NCBI RefSeq assembly: GCF_022458985.1
Contig: NC_061781.1
Span: forward strand, 16,461,001 to 16,525,000
DNA from: Mugil cephalus
Lineage: Eukaryota; Chordata; Actinopteri; Mugiliformes; Mugilidae
Length of the DNA: 64,000 nucleotides
Direction of reading: 5' to 3'
Every line of letters begins with the position of its first letter. Position 1 is the first letter of the stretch. The translations under genes were made by a program, and so were the position numbers. Below, in pieces: positions 11,760-25,209 of this stretch. Below the pieces are notes generated by a model. The model worked only from the letters and a program-made list of their open reading frames with translations, was not told the DNA's origin and ran no database searches.

Positions 11760-14700
11760 ATGGATCCCGAGGAGCTAGAGCTGCAGAATGACTACCGTTA
11801 CCGTAGCTATGCGACAGTCATCGAGAAAGCGCTGCGAAACTTTGAGTCTTCGAGCGAGTGGGCCGATCTCATCTCCTCCCTGGGCAAGCTCAATAAGGTA
11901 CAGTGTGATGATGACCTCATGCCACAGGACATATACCGTGGTGTTTTCTTTTTTCTGTAAACATAATTTAAGGGCGTTGACTTTACAGCTGCTGTGTGTG
12001 TGTTTCGGTTCTCTGTAGATATGAGGAAGTTCTTGTTTCATATCGCCTCTCTCTCTGTGATAATACAAATGTGTTGCTTAATTCCCGTGACCATTTATTG
12101 TGGGCAATAAATGTTCCGCTGCTCCATTTACCTGCAGAGCGGATGTTGACTTTGGAGTGTCGGCGTGTTGATGCAGAGGAACTGCTCCTTAAAGTCCACA
12201 AAGAATGTGAGGGAGAGATCTGATAAACATGAAACCGTGCATTGATGAATTCTTTCTTTCTTTTTTTTGGTCTTCTTTCATTCTTTCTATCAGGCCCTGC
12301 AGAGTAACCTTCGCTACTCGCTCCTGCCCAAGAGGCTGATCATCGGGAAGCGCCTGGCTCAGTGCCTGCACCCTGCTCTGCCCAGCGGAGTGCACCTCAA
12401 GGCTCTGGAGACCTACGAGGTCATCTTCAAGATCATTGGAACAAAATGGTTGGCCAAGGATCTGTTCATTTACAGGTAAAAAAAAGAAAAAAGAAACTGA
12501 CCTAAATCTTTCACTGCATCACGGAGGGCTGACCTTATTATTATTATTGTGAGTGCAGATTTTTAAGTTAAGTTTTAGCTCCTGATGAGAATGTCCTGAT
12601 TTTTTCAGCTCGGGCTTGTTCCCGCTGTTGGCCCACGCAGCTATTGCAGTGAAGCCCGTGCTGCTGAAACTGTATGAGCGTTACTACCTCCCGCTGCAGA
12701 GGGCTCTGCTGCCCAGTCTTCAGGCCTTCATAACAGGACTCCTACCGGGCCTGGAGGAAGGACTGGACGTCTATGACAAGTACGTACCAGGGTCAACAAC
12801 TTGTTCCTCCTAAACTGTTTTTGTGTGTGTGTGTGTCTGTGTCAGGCTGCATCCTGCTGGGGATGGCTGCTGCCATCAGGGAGTGTCATCGCTGTGGGGT
12901 GGGGTTGCTTAGTCTGGTGTGCGTGGGTGGTACATGTCTAAGTAACATCCACAAGAATGCCAGGTCCAGAAATCTCCAAGCAGAACGTTGAATTGTCACA
13001 AGATGGTCAACGTTATTCACTTCTCCGGTCATAATGTTATGCCTGATCAGTGTTACTGCACAGTATCAAAAGAATACAACAGAAAACTCGATTATTGTTT
13101 TTACCTCTAAACACACACGTTTATCGGTATTTGAACCGATATCATCCTTTTCACCTTTACCTCGTTCCCTTTCCTTTCTCATTCTGTAAATATTTACTGT
13201 GAATATTTCAGTTTCAGTTTAATCTGTCTGCTTGCTTTGTTACTTTTGCACTAACTTACAGACTAGTTTAAACAGCCAGAGGGCAAAGTAATCAGGGAAC
13301 ACAGAACGTGTGACCACGGTGTCATCTAAAGTACATGAAGTAGGTTCTGAGTCTCTGGAGCCCCAGAGGATCATATAATGTTTAAAACGAGCGTCTGTAT
13401 TGACGGGTGTATGCGTCACTGACCACAAAACAGAAGTACGGGTAGATTTCCTATTTTATTGTTATTCATTTGTTATTTATTTGGTGAGGACTGCGAAGGT
13501 GAATGAATACTCTGTACACAAACGTGACCTTGTGTAAATATGTCGGATTTAGCTGCAAGCTCATATCCATCTGTAGTCCTCAGACATAACATAAACATAC
13601 AGCATATACAAGACTTTACAAAAGCAACAGATAACTTTTCAGTACAATAAATAAAAGACAAATGTGGGTAATACTTTACAGTAAAGAAGTGCTTATCAGA
13701 CGTCACACATGTCCACAGGTTTAATTAGTTTTTAACCATTTTTTGAGCTGTTTTTTTTTTAAAGGCGGCGAATGACAAACTTTCTCGAATAGTAGCTGGG
13801 AAACTTTTCCAACTCAGCCTTTGACAGACGTGGTGTTTTGACTTGTCGTAGTTTCGCCTGAACTGCACCTTACAGTCCCCTCTGGAGGCTGCTCTGCTTG
13901 TTTTATAGTTTTAAAAGTTATCTGTTCGCTTCTTCCTCTCCTTTTTGTCCAGGACGGATGCTTTGTTGGTGAAGTTGTCTCTGCTGGTGGGCCAGCAGGT
14001 CTTCTACGGTGCCCTGTGGGGCAGCATGCTGGTCACCCCCATGGTGCGACTGCCCGCTTCCGTGTTCGTAGTCACACATTTTGATCGGATGGCACCTTTG
14101 AGTCAACAAACACACATGCTCGGCTACGATCACCGTGTAGTGGTGAGTTTTCTTCATATGTATATATATATGTATAGATATACATTTACTCTGGATCATA
14201 AACTACATCAGCCGTCTGAACCTTTGTGTGCCTCCAGGTGAAGTCAGTTTGTCTTTCCCTGCAAGATTCAAATGTCTTGGTGCAGAGGAACACACTGGAA
14301 ATCCTGCTCTACTTTTTCCCTTTTGCCACGTGCATGGTAGGTATCAACATGAACACGATTCTTCTTATTTTTTTAAGGCAATACCTCAAGAATCCATTTA
14401 AAGCAATCCTCGTATCAGACAACTTTCTTTGGTTTTGGTCCAAAAAATAGGTTTACTTACAATGTTGTTTTCTTTCATTGCATTAAAATCTCACGCACCA
14501 TTGTTTGCTAGAGTAGTCAGAGAGGATGCACATAAATACCGAGAAAATCTGTTTTACTAGTGTTGCCATCAGGATCCCTTACAGATGATATTTCAAGTCC
14601 ACGTACTTTAGTTTTTTCCTCTGTTGAGGTAATTGCATTAGATTGCAAAACACAATGTTGCTCACTCTCATGATCCAGCAATGCCACCATATTATGAGCA

Positions 14701-17700
14701 TTAGAGGACTTAATTGGCTGAATTAAAGGTTATCAAAATGGAAAAACTGCAAATATTAGATTTAGGTTATTTAGGGAATAAACCATAATTATTTATAATA
14801 TTTTTTTTATGTTGTAACTATTTTTGCTCTGTGTGTTGCTGTAGGACCAAGCCGTGCCCAGCATTGCTCTGAGAGCGGAAGACATGATCACGCTGGTGTC
14901 CTCAGCTTCTCTCACGCTGCTCCGAAGAGACATGTCCCTGAACAGACGCCTCTACGCCTGGCTCCTAGGTCCGCACCGTTCATACACGACGAATCGCAGA
15001 TGGGTCAAATGAATCACTCCCTCTGTGTTCGCTCACGTATGTTTGTCTTTTATGTGTACGTGATCTCAGGCACAGACATCAAAGGAGGAATGGTGGCTCC
15101 ACACCCCACGCTGTCCGCCACCGTAGAGGAGCATTCATCCTTCTACTTCAACAACTACTCTAGAGACTTCCTTGTGAAGGTAGCTGAAACGTTTATCAGT
15201 TCCCTTTTTGTTTTATTGTCCTGTTCTCGATAATGTCTCGCTTGTCACTTGTTTTTTTTTTTCAGTTCCTGATCACTATTTTCACTGCGTTTCCTGTCAT
15301 ATTTAACCACTTGGACACTTTTTTGTTGCAATCACCTCAGCAACGGTATCCTGTTGATGCTTTGTAACCTTCTAGAGATGAAATCAGTCTGCTGCAGAAC
15401 CCATATGTCTTATCTTATCTTGGTTGCATTATTCTACTTTGGTTTTCTCTGAGTCATTGGTGGAATTGCAAAGCCTGCAGTTTAGAAATTCACATTTGAT
15501 TCACCTTTATTTAATTATAACAAAAGCCTGCTGACCTAGCAGGATGTTCAGACTTGTTAAAAGGACTGTAGGTGGTTAATCACACGTCAATGTTCCTATT
15601 TGTATTTAAAGCCAGAGGAAAGAAGGTTCTGCATGTTAAACAAGGGAGAACAAGGCTGCTGGTTTGTCAAGAAATTATAGAAAATGCAAATATAACACTT
15701 GTGTTATACAAGTGTGTATAGTTGTACAATTTATAATTTTATTTACATACTCAAAATTAAAATTTGTCCTGTCTCTAGATAATATAACCCATTTACAAGC
15801 ACTCTGTATTCACTTTGACTAATCCATAAAAAAACGTGTGAAAACAGCATGTTGTCATTTCCCAGGGGTTTATGCAAACATCTATTTCTCAGCTGAAACC
15901 TGAGCCTCCAGGAAATAATCCCACCTGACCTACTAGGAGACGTCTCTTGTCTAATTTCAGCCTAATTAACAGCACAAAAACAAATAAGCAGTTTTTGCTA
16001 AAGTGAAATACAAATAGCTGAGCGGGAACATATTATGCTTGTCATGTGCTTCTGTCTAAACAGTGCATTAATATGTTTTTGTCACCTCTTTCTCTTCTCC
16101 CCCATGTGTTGGTGTGTGTGACTCCAGGCTCTGATTAACATCCTCAAACAGAAGGATGTGGAAAGCGACCCGGAACATGTGATCGGTTACCTCAGGCCCT
16201 TTCGCATCATCATCAGTCTGCTTGATAAACCGGAGATAGGTACACAGCAACTAAGCAGTATAGTCCGCAGTGTAGACAGAATTGAAAATGACCTCATTGA
16301 TGTTTCCGCTCAGGTCCGGCCGTCTTGAGCAGGGTGCTGCTAGAGGTGGTCCGAGCTTTCTACAGCTACTGTCGAGAGGTGCTCGGGCAGGAAGGCGTCG
16401 CCAGCTCAGGACTCTCAACCAACCAGTTAGCTAGGTGAGAGCCATAAGTGGGTCCGCTGCATGTTCGCTGTTGAATGAAACATGTGCCAACGCAAGTCTT
16501 TTTTTTTTGTTTTGTTTTCTTTAAACAGTAAAATAAAAGAGGACAAGAACACATCGGAGATCATAAAGACGATGAATATGCTCGTGAGCTCCATGAACAG
16601 CGAATACCTGTGGGAGTACATGACCCGGCTCTTCTGCACTTCTCTCGGGTATGACGCCGAATCCCGAGTTGTTATGGGGAATCTGTGATGAGTCTGTGAT
16701 GGCGATGGGTGGGGGAGAAAATAGAGAAGAAGAAGAAGAATGCGTTACTCGTTTGCTTCCATATATCAGTTGACAATAATTGGCTGTTTGTATTTCTCTG
16801 TTTTACTCCAGCGACAAAGATGATCCGGCAGCATCTCCTGAGCAGGAGAGCAGTCCTCCTCCTCCTCCTCCTCCACCTCCCTCTGTCACAGAGATGTCCA
16901 ACCTCATCATTTTCCTCCTTGATGTTCTTCCCCTGGTAAACAACGTATTTAAACCTAGAATATCATATTAGAAAAGAATAGTTAACCCTTTATGGGGATT
17001 CATAGAATCACTTTCTACACAAGATTGAGTCCCCTATAAAGTGTAAAGAACTTCTCAGTGAAGCAATTTGCAACCTTCAAGTACTCAGTTACAGTTATAA
17101 ATACTGAAACCTAAGCACCTGAAGAACTTCCTGTTCACAAACGGCACGTTTGACATATTTTCTTCCACAGGAGCTCCATGCTGACATCCAGTCACATTTC
17201 CTCCCTGAGATGCTGGGCACCATGCTGCAGACTCTGCGCAGCCACATGGACGCGGTTTGCCTCGAGGACGTCACACAGGGACTGCGTGCGTGCTTCAAGG
17301 TCCTCAGTAAGATCCAGATGCCCGTGGCCTACATGGACGCTGAGTCAGGCTCACACACAGAGGAGATGGAGTTACAGTCACCAGAAGAGGAAAGCACAAA
17401 GACTCAGGTTAGGCATTTACAAATGTTTGCCTGTGTGGTTTTCTTTTGATATATGTCTGTGCCTCATTACATAATTTCTATTTTATATTTTATACAGGAT
17501 GTAGAGAATGAAGGAGAGAAGGATGGCAGCGCCGTTCAGCTCAACGGGCACCATGAGGAGCAGGAGCTGAACCAAAACGGTGAAGATGAGACGGAACCTG
17601 CGAATGGCGTTTACCCAACTCTCAGGTCAGAAGACAGTGGATTGGGCATCAGCGCCTCACCCTCAGAGCAGCATCTGCCCCCTGGGATGAAAACGGGAGC

Positions 17701-20700
17701 TGCGGGAAATGAAATTACCAAAGACAGCGAAGGAGTGTGGAGAAGGGGAGGCAGTATAGACACCATGACACAGTGTCTGCAGGACATCCTGGCCTTTATA
17801 ACCACAAGGTGAGCCAGTTGTGGTTGTCAGGTAAACGGTCTTCACGGGACGTTTTTATTAACTGTGATTTCACTCCACTTTTCAGATACCTGTTGGTGCA
17901 GGTGGAGGATGTCAGGGGACCCGAAGAGGAGCCCCAACCCGACCTTAGCTCCTCCCCTGTAGATCAGAAGGTTTCGTTGGGTGTCAGAGGTGGACGTGAA
18001 ATCAAAGACAAACTGACTGAGCTGTTCACTCCAAATAAACTCAAAGCCCGCTCCTCTCCTGAGGCCGAGGCCGAGCCCTCGGCGGCTCCCGCTGAAAAGA
18101 AAAAGGAGCAGAGAAAGGAGCGTGGGCGTTCGGGGGGTCTGGACTGGGCGGCCGGCTACATGCCACGGGGACGGGCAGAGATCTCTGAGGCGTGTCGACA
18201 GGCTTTCATCGCCACCTGCCACCTACTGCTGGAGAGCGCCACCTTCCCTGTCTACCTAAGCGAAGAGGAGACTCTGGCTCTTCACGCAGACATGTTTGCT
18301 GAAACAGGTTAGCACACCGATGGTTGGACACATGCTAAAGTCCAGGAACAGGTTTCCACCATCAAGTAATTGATTAAAACATCTTTGTTTGTTGCAGATG
18401 GTGACGTGGACAGCCTGCCAACGTGGCTGAGGTCCCTGATGACACTCTGCTGCCTGTCCAGAGACTACAACATCCAGCACACGGCAGTGGCTTCCCTGTT
18501 GGAACTCATCAACCATTCCCAGTCCTTGGCACTGGTCATTCAGGACAAGCACAGACGCTACCAGAGCTGCGAAGCCAACCCCCTGAGTGGACGGCTGCAG
18601 ATGGTCACAGTGCCACCCATCTACCCCGCCATGCTTCGCGCCATAGAGGACAGCACCGATTTCTATCAGGTTAGCGTTTACATAAAAAAAAATTAAAAAA
18701 GGAAAATGCTGTAGCCTTTAACAGTAGCATAAATTCAATATTCAATGTCTTTTTTTGTGTAACCCAGAGGGTGTCCCAGGTCCTGTGGAATCAACTGGAC
18801 ACAGAGCGCAGGGAGCAGCACATTTCCTGCGTGGAGCTCTTCTACAGGCTGCACTGTTTGGCTCCGTCAGCGTCCATCTGCGAAGACATCATCTGCCAAG
18901 CGCTACAGCACAAAGACAAGGTATCAACGCCTGCAGACATGCTGAACCAACAGCTTGTTCACACATTTACATTTTTTTTTTTTTGCCGTAATGGCTTCTA
19001 GACGTATTTAACTGGGACACACAAATAGGCTTAATAATAATCCGGTGAGTTGAGCAAATAAGCCAAAGTTTTGTACGTTTCTTCCCCAGGCGGTTAGACT
19101 GGAGGCTCAGCACCGCTTCACAGTCCTATGGCACCTGACCCGGGAGATCCTGACCAGCAGGACCATGTCCCTCAGTCGCTCCTTTGATCGGTTAGTACAG
19201 TTAAGATAAACGACGTCTTAAACATCTCCCGTTCTGTCCATTCCGGTTGTTAACAAAACAAAAAGTAATTTTCTCTATAGGTTGTCCCTTCTCATGCTGT
19301 TTTCTTGTTATTGCCTTTTGGCTCACAATCAATGGTATCTTAGTTAGATTTCTGTCCTTGTTAGTGACATAAGCATTTAAATAACATTCCTGTTTATCCC
19401 TTAATATAACTAGTCATATCATTTGCATGATCCCATAATGGTTGTATGGTTTCTTAGTTTGTAATTTTAATACTTTGTATGTAGTTTTTATTCTATTCTA
19501 CTCTGATATGGTAACAATCTGTCGCTCTGTGTTGTCATTAAAATAAAATAAAATAATTAAAAATAGTAAAGAAGAAGCTTCAGCTTGAAAGTTTCCTTTC
19601 TGTATTTACGAAGTCTGACATTTTAAATCTGCGTGTCTCTCTCAGGTCTCTGTGTGTCGTGTTGAACAGTCTGAGCTCTACTGACGGTTCAATAAGTGCA
19701 GCAGCTCAGTGCTGGCTGGTCAGGGCTTTGTCCCTCAATGACGTTATCCGTGTCCTGGAACCCATCCTCTTGCTGCTGCTTCATCCGTCCACCCAGCGCT
19801 GCTCCATTCAGAGCATCAAACAAAATCTTACCGTTGGTAAGGATTTGACTTTTCCAAATTTGACTTTTTTATGCTTTCTCTCGTGTGTGTTAAGTTGTTA
19901 TAATGCTTTTATGCTTTTTTAAGGTAACCTGAAGGTCCTCAACAACAGAAGTCGAAGCTCCACCAAAACCCTTGGGTCGTCCGCAAACGGCATGGTAGCA
20001 GAGGTCACCACCTTAAATGTCCTCAACATCGTGGACCGGGAATCCTTGTGGACAGAGTTAGAGAGCGGACCAGAGATCCTGGCAAAGCTAGATGACGCCT
20101 TAGTGGCATCGAGGAGTGAGAGTGAAGAGACGGAAGAAGAGGAGGACAGAGATGAAGAGGAGGAGGTTGAGAGCGAACACACCGAGTCCGCCGACACCAG
20201 CGGCGCCCAAGTGTCCACGGAGAACTCCAGTTCAGGCTCTGCTCCGTACCGTGGCATTGAGGACGGAGGCGTGGTCAACGGCCTGCGGAGGGCGGAGTCG
20301 GAGCACACGCAAGCGTCCGATTCACTCTCGAGTGAGGATGAAGACGATTTAGAGCTGGAGGCCATGGCCAGGTCTCGACTGTTGAAGCAGGAGCGTGAGA
20401 AGAGAGAGGCCATCGACTCTCTGTTCCGCCATGTGCTGCTCTACCCTGTGCCGGGAGGCTGGCGCCTCCTCCTCCAAGGCTTGGCACTGCTTGACAGCCT
20501 CCTGAGGAGCAGTGCTCAGTACCCTCTAGTGGACGCCCTCTCCTCCACGTCCCTTGACACGAGCTCCGCTTCGCATCTAAACCTGGTCTCTAACCTTCTG
20601 CAGCGGCACCAGCAGGCCCTGGATGGTAAAGGGTTCTACGGCGGTCTGCTGTCCCCTTCCTCCTCCCCATCTGTGCCCCCATCCCTGCTCATTGAACTGC

Positions 20701-23700
20701 TGGTGTCCCTGTGCCTCCAATTTCTGCGCTCTCACTACCCTTCCTACCTGAGCCTGAGTCCTCTTGACCTGCAGGGAAACAGGGAGGTCCAGGTGAAGAG
20801 CGTGGAGGTGCTGACTCAGATGGTGAAGCAACTCGGCTCCACAGTGCAACAAGAAGGCAGCAAGGCCAATCTGGAGTTCATCCGCAAGCTCCTCTCAGAT
20901 TGTAAAGTGCAGCAGTATGCCCTGCTCACGCTTTCGGCATCTATGTACATCAGCCAGAGGGGAACGGACAAGGGGTCGTCCAAAAGCGCGGAGCTCCTTG
21001 ATGAGCAGAGGGGCCTGTCAGAGGAGAGTCTGGTGAACCTCGAGGCAGGAGGGGGATCAGAGCAGTACCCTTTACAAATGGAATTACTCAAGCTGCTGCA
21101 GGCTCTCATAGTCCTCGAGCACCACGTGTGGCCGGGTGGGGTGGCCTCAGCGCCCGGGCCCGGCGGTCAGGCCGGGGAGCCCCGCGAATCCTCAGCGGGC
21201 AGCTCTTCCCTCGCTCGCGAGTGGCAAACTGCGGTCCTTTTCCAGCAGTCCATCAAGGCGGGCCAGTACGTCCAAAGCCACCCCATCACGGCCCAGGGCA
21301 TGTTTGTTTCTGCCGCGGCCAGAGCTCTGCAGCCTCAGTACGGCTACGCCATGCACCCCCACTGGGTGTCGCTGCTGTGCACCTCGCTGCCGTACCTGGG
21401 ACGCTCGCTAGGCATCATCGTGTCTCCGCTCATCAGCCAGATCTGCTTGAACTTGGACGAACTGGTGAAGCTGTACGAGCATGACGGAGGAAAGACAAAC
21501 CAGAGGTACCCTGAATAAACAGTAACCTTCAGTGCTAGGTCTTGCATGATCTTTAATTATATGATAAACCTATATAACATGGGATTCTTCATGTTGGTGC
21601 TGGAGATGCTTTCTGGTGCAGTGAGGATGGTTTTGCTTATTTCATTTCTTTTCTTGAATTTTGATCAGCCTGAGCGGGAGGAAGGAGAACATAGCCCCTG
21701 ACTACCCTCTGACCCTGCTAGAAGGCCTGACAACCATAACGCACTACTGTCTGCTGGATAGCAAGAGGGTAAACTGAACACACACAAAACAAACTATATA
21801 CACGTCTAGTAACTATGATTATTTCATGCTTCCCTCTTTCTCCCTCTGTCAGACCCTCGTCGCCTGCGATCCTGTGGACATCCGTAACGCGCGCAATGCC
21901 GTGATTGAGGCACTGCCGCACATGCTTAATAGTATGGCGTTGCTGTGGGGTGTGGTGATGAGGGAAGAGTTTCAGAGGCGCGCAACCGACTCCGCCCAGA
22001 GCTACAAGCACACTTCTACCTCCGTCTATTTCAAAAGCACCAAGGTGTGTTTTACTATTATTAGTCATATGTAGGGCACGCAGTGTCATGCCTGCTGTCT
22101 GCGTTTGTTGATGATGCAGAATGGTTAAAAAATGTTGTGGTTTTTATTCATTTCCTATGTGTCCATGTTTAGATCTTGAGGCAGAGGATACTGGAGTTCT
22201 TGCTCCCTCTGACAGGGCAGTATGGCGTGCAGCTGATGGCTTCACTGGGAGCAGTGTGGAGCAACAGGAAGAGTAAAAGGAGGCATAAAAACAAAGTAAG
22301 TGCTGCTGTGTAGCTACAAACAAAGACCGGGTTGTATATACACACAACATTGAAACCACTGACAGGAGAAGTAAGTAACATCTTGTGACAATTCAATCAG
22401 CAGCAGTCCAGCAGGATGCAGCCTGACACAGACTCACACACATCATCATCATGTTATACTTGATCTGTGTAAGTAATTTTATAAGCTTTAGGAAACCTGC
22501 TGACATCTTCACACTCTATTCTCCTTCAGGTCTTACCTGTGCCCAGTGAGTCTCGTCTAACCATCGTGGAGTTGGTGAAATCCCTCAACACCTTACATAC
22601 GGACACCGTTCTACAACTGATCAAAGAGGTGGTGAAAAAACCACATCAGCTCAAGGGAGAACAGGTACATAATCATACATACAAGTAAAAACAATCAAGA
22701 TTATTTGTGATTTTTTTTTCTTTTAATCCAATTTTCTATCTATCTTTTTTTTTCTTCACCAGAAGTCAGCATTGGTCGATATACCCATGTTGCAATTCAG
22801 CTACGCCTACATCCAGAGGTAAGTGGAGGAACACAGTGCAGGTTGACTTAATATATTTCTTGAAATTCTCACTCTGATGACAACCCCTTGTTTTGTTTGC
22901 AGTATTTCAGCTCAGGCTCTGCAGGAAAACGTTGCTCCTCTACTCAGTCTGTTACGGGAGTCTGTGCAGCTCAACCTGGCCCCACCCGGACACTTCCTGC
23001 TACTGGGGTCAGTTCTCATCCTCACTCTGTTGTAAAACATGTTTATTAATTCCATGTTAGAAGGTGATTTCAAACGTAGTTTGACCTTAACAGAAAAACG
23101 ACTATAACGACATTTAATTCAACATGATGTAACACGTCTTTCAGAATCCTGAATGATTTCGTCAGTCGACTCCCAAACGTGGACAGCAAGAAGGACAGTA
23201 AAGATCTGCAGGTGAGAAGCAGCATCGTGTTACCATTTGCAGATGTCTGCTAAGTTGTTGGTTGAGAGCCGACAGGATGCTGTGGTGATGTTAATGGTTC
23301 GATCGTTATGCAGGAGGTGACTCAGCGGATCCTCGAGGCGGTAGGAGGCATCGCCGGTTCATCTTTAGAGCAGACCAGCTGGCTCAGCCGCAGCCTGGAG
23401 GTCAAGAACCAGCCGCAGGTTTGCCCAGAAGCAGAAGAACCTGATGATGCAGACATGGATGGAGACCACTGTGGTAACTGTCAACATCTATGTCATGTAA
23501 TAGTGTCACTTCCTCAATCAGATGCAGAACAAATCGCTCCTCTTGCCATATAAACTACTGTTGCTATTATTAGGCTCAGTATTCCTGTGAATGGACATAC
23601 ACTACCAGTCAAAAGTTTGGAGACACCTTCTCATTGAACTAAATGAGAAGAGTGTCCAAACCTTTGACTGGTAGTGTACATAAAAGTAGAGCTCTGCCCA

Positions 23701-25163
23701 TTGACTATGGAAGCACGGTGGGAAAAACAGATGCCACCTGTTTCTGTTAAGAGGGTCAGTCTGCTGACTTTAATCTACAACATTTAAACTATGTGCCAGA
23801 CGTATGATACAATTATGGGCTTCAAACTGAGAGTGAAAGAAAGAGAACGTTGTGGACAGAAATGGATTCTGTCATGTAAACCTGAGCTTTGAATGAAGTA
23901 ACTTTGCACCTCGGAGAGAGTTTCAGTCACTGTTCTTCTGTGTAATCAGAATCAGAATAAAAAATAAAAAACTTTATTTATCCCAGACGGGCAATTACAC
24001 ATCTGGGCATGGTGATAATTCAGACTGTACAGACTTTAATGCTTGTCCTATACGGCGACACAGTCAGATGGTTCTCCCATTTTACGCCGTTCAAGTCAGT
24101 GTAGCAGTAAAAAAAACTGAGAAATAACTTTCACTTATGTCCCTCTCCTTGTCAGAGTCAGCGGCCCAAGCCAGCACCATGGTCTCCTCCTCTGCTCCCT
24201 CAATTTACAGCGTGCAGGCTCTTGTGCTTCTGGCTGAGGTAGGATGGATGTTGTGTATTTACTGTTCTAATCCATATACATGAATGAGCAATAGGTGCTA
24301 CTTAACACACGTCGTCTCCGTGTAGATCCTGGCACCGCTTCTGGACATGGTGTATCGCAGCGATGAGAAGGAGAAAGCGGTCCCTCTCATCTCTCGCCTC
24401 ATGTACTACGTGTTCCCCTACCTGAAGAACCACAGGTGACTGCCGCTGTCGCACGGCTGCCTCCATGTACGGCGTCGGTCTTTTGGGGTTAACTTGGGGA
24501 TCTCCCTTCTTGCAGTGCCTACAACATGCCCAGCTTTGAAGCGGGCTCCCGGCTGTTGAGCAGCCTGAGTGGGTACGCCTACACCAAAAGGGCCTGGAAG
24601 AAAGAAGTCTTCGAGCTTTACATGGACCCCCTCTTCTTCACCATGGATGCCTCCTGTACACACAAGTTAGTACATTTGGATTCTCAAACCAAGTGTAGAG
24701 CATTATTACGATGCTTAAACAGTATTACACGCATGACTTTGACATCATCAAATGTCTGTTGACTTACTTGTGTTGTTTTTAGCTGGAAATCCATCATTGA
24801 TCACCTGCTGACTCACGAGAAGACCGTGTTTAAAGACCTCATGAGTGAGTATGGCCTCTAAGAAACGTTTGATTCCGTAAAGCATAGGTCTTCAACAGGG
24901 GGTCCGCCACCCTTCGGGTGTCCACGGCGGTACTGCAGGGGGGGTCGCAAAATTTTTGGTTGATAAGATTTTTTTTTTATATATTTTTTTATATTTTCCC
25001 CAACAAATATAAATTTCTTTAAATACACATTAACATGAATCTAACATATTTTATAAATGGAGGCAGAAGGTGAGAGCTGAGACCTGCCAATCTAAGCCTC
25101 CTGTACACAGTAGGCCCCGCCCCTATTGCTGCTGAGCTAGTCACAAAATGGATCGCTTAGTTT

Positions 25164-25209
<46 letters not shown>

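Noticed and set aside
17842-20487. Several minus-strand frames over 100 codons inside dop1b exons
   Set aside because: Antisense shadows of GC-rich coding exons whose + strand phases and protein homology are unambiguous.
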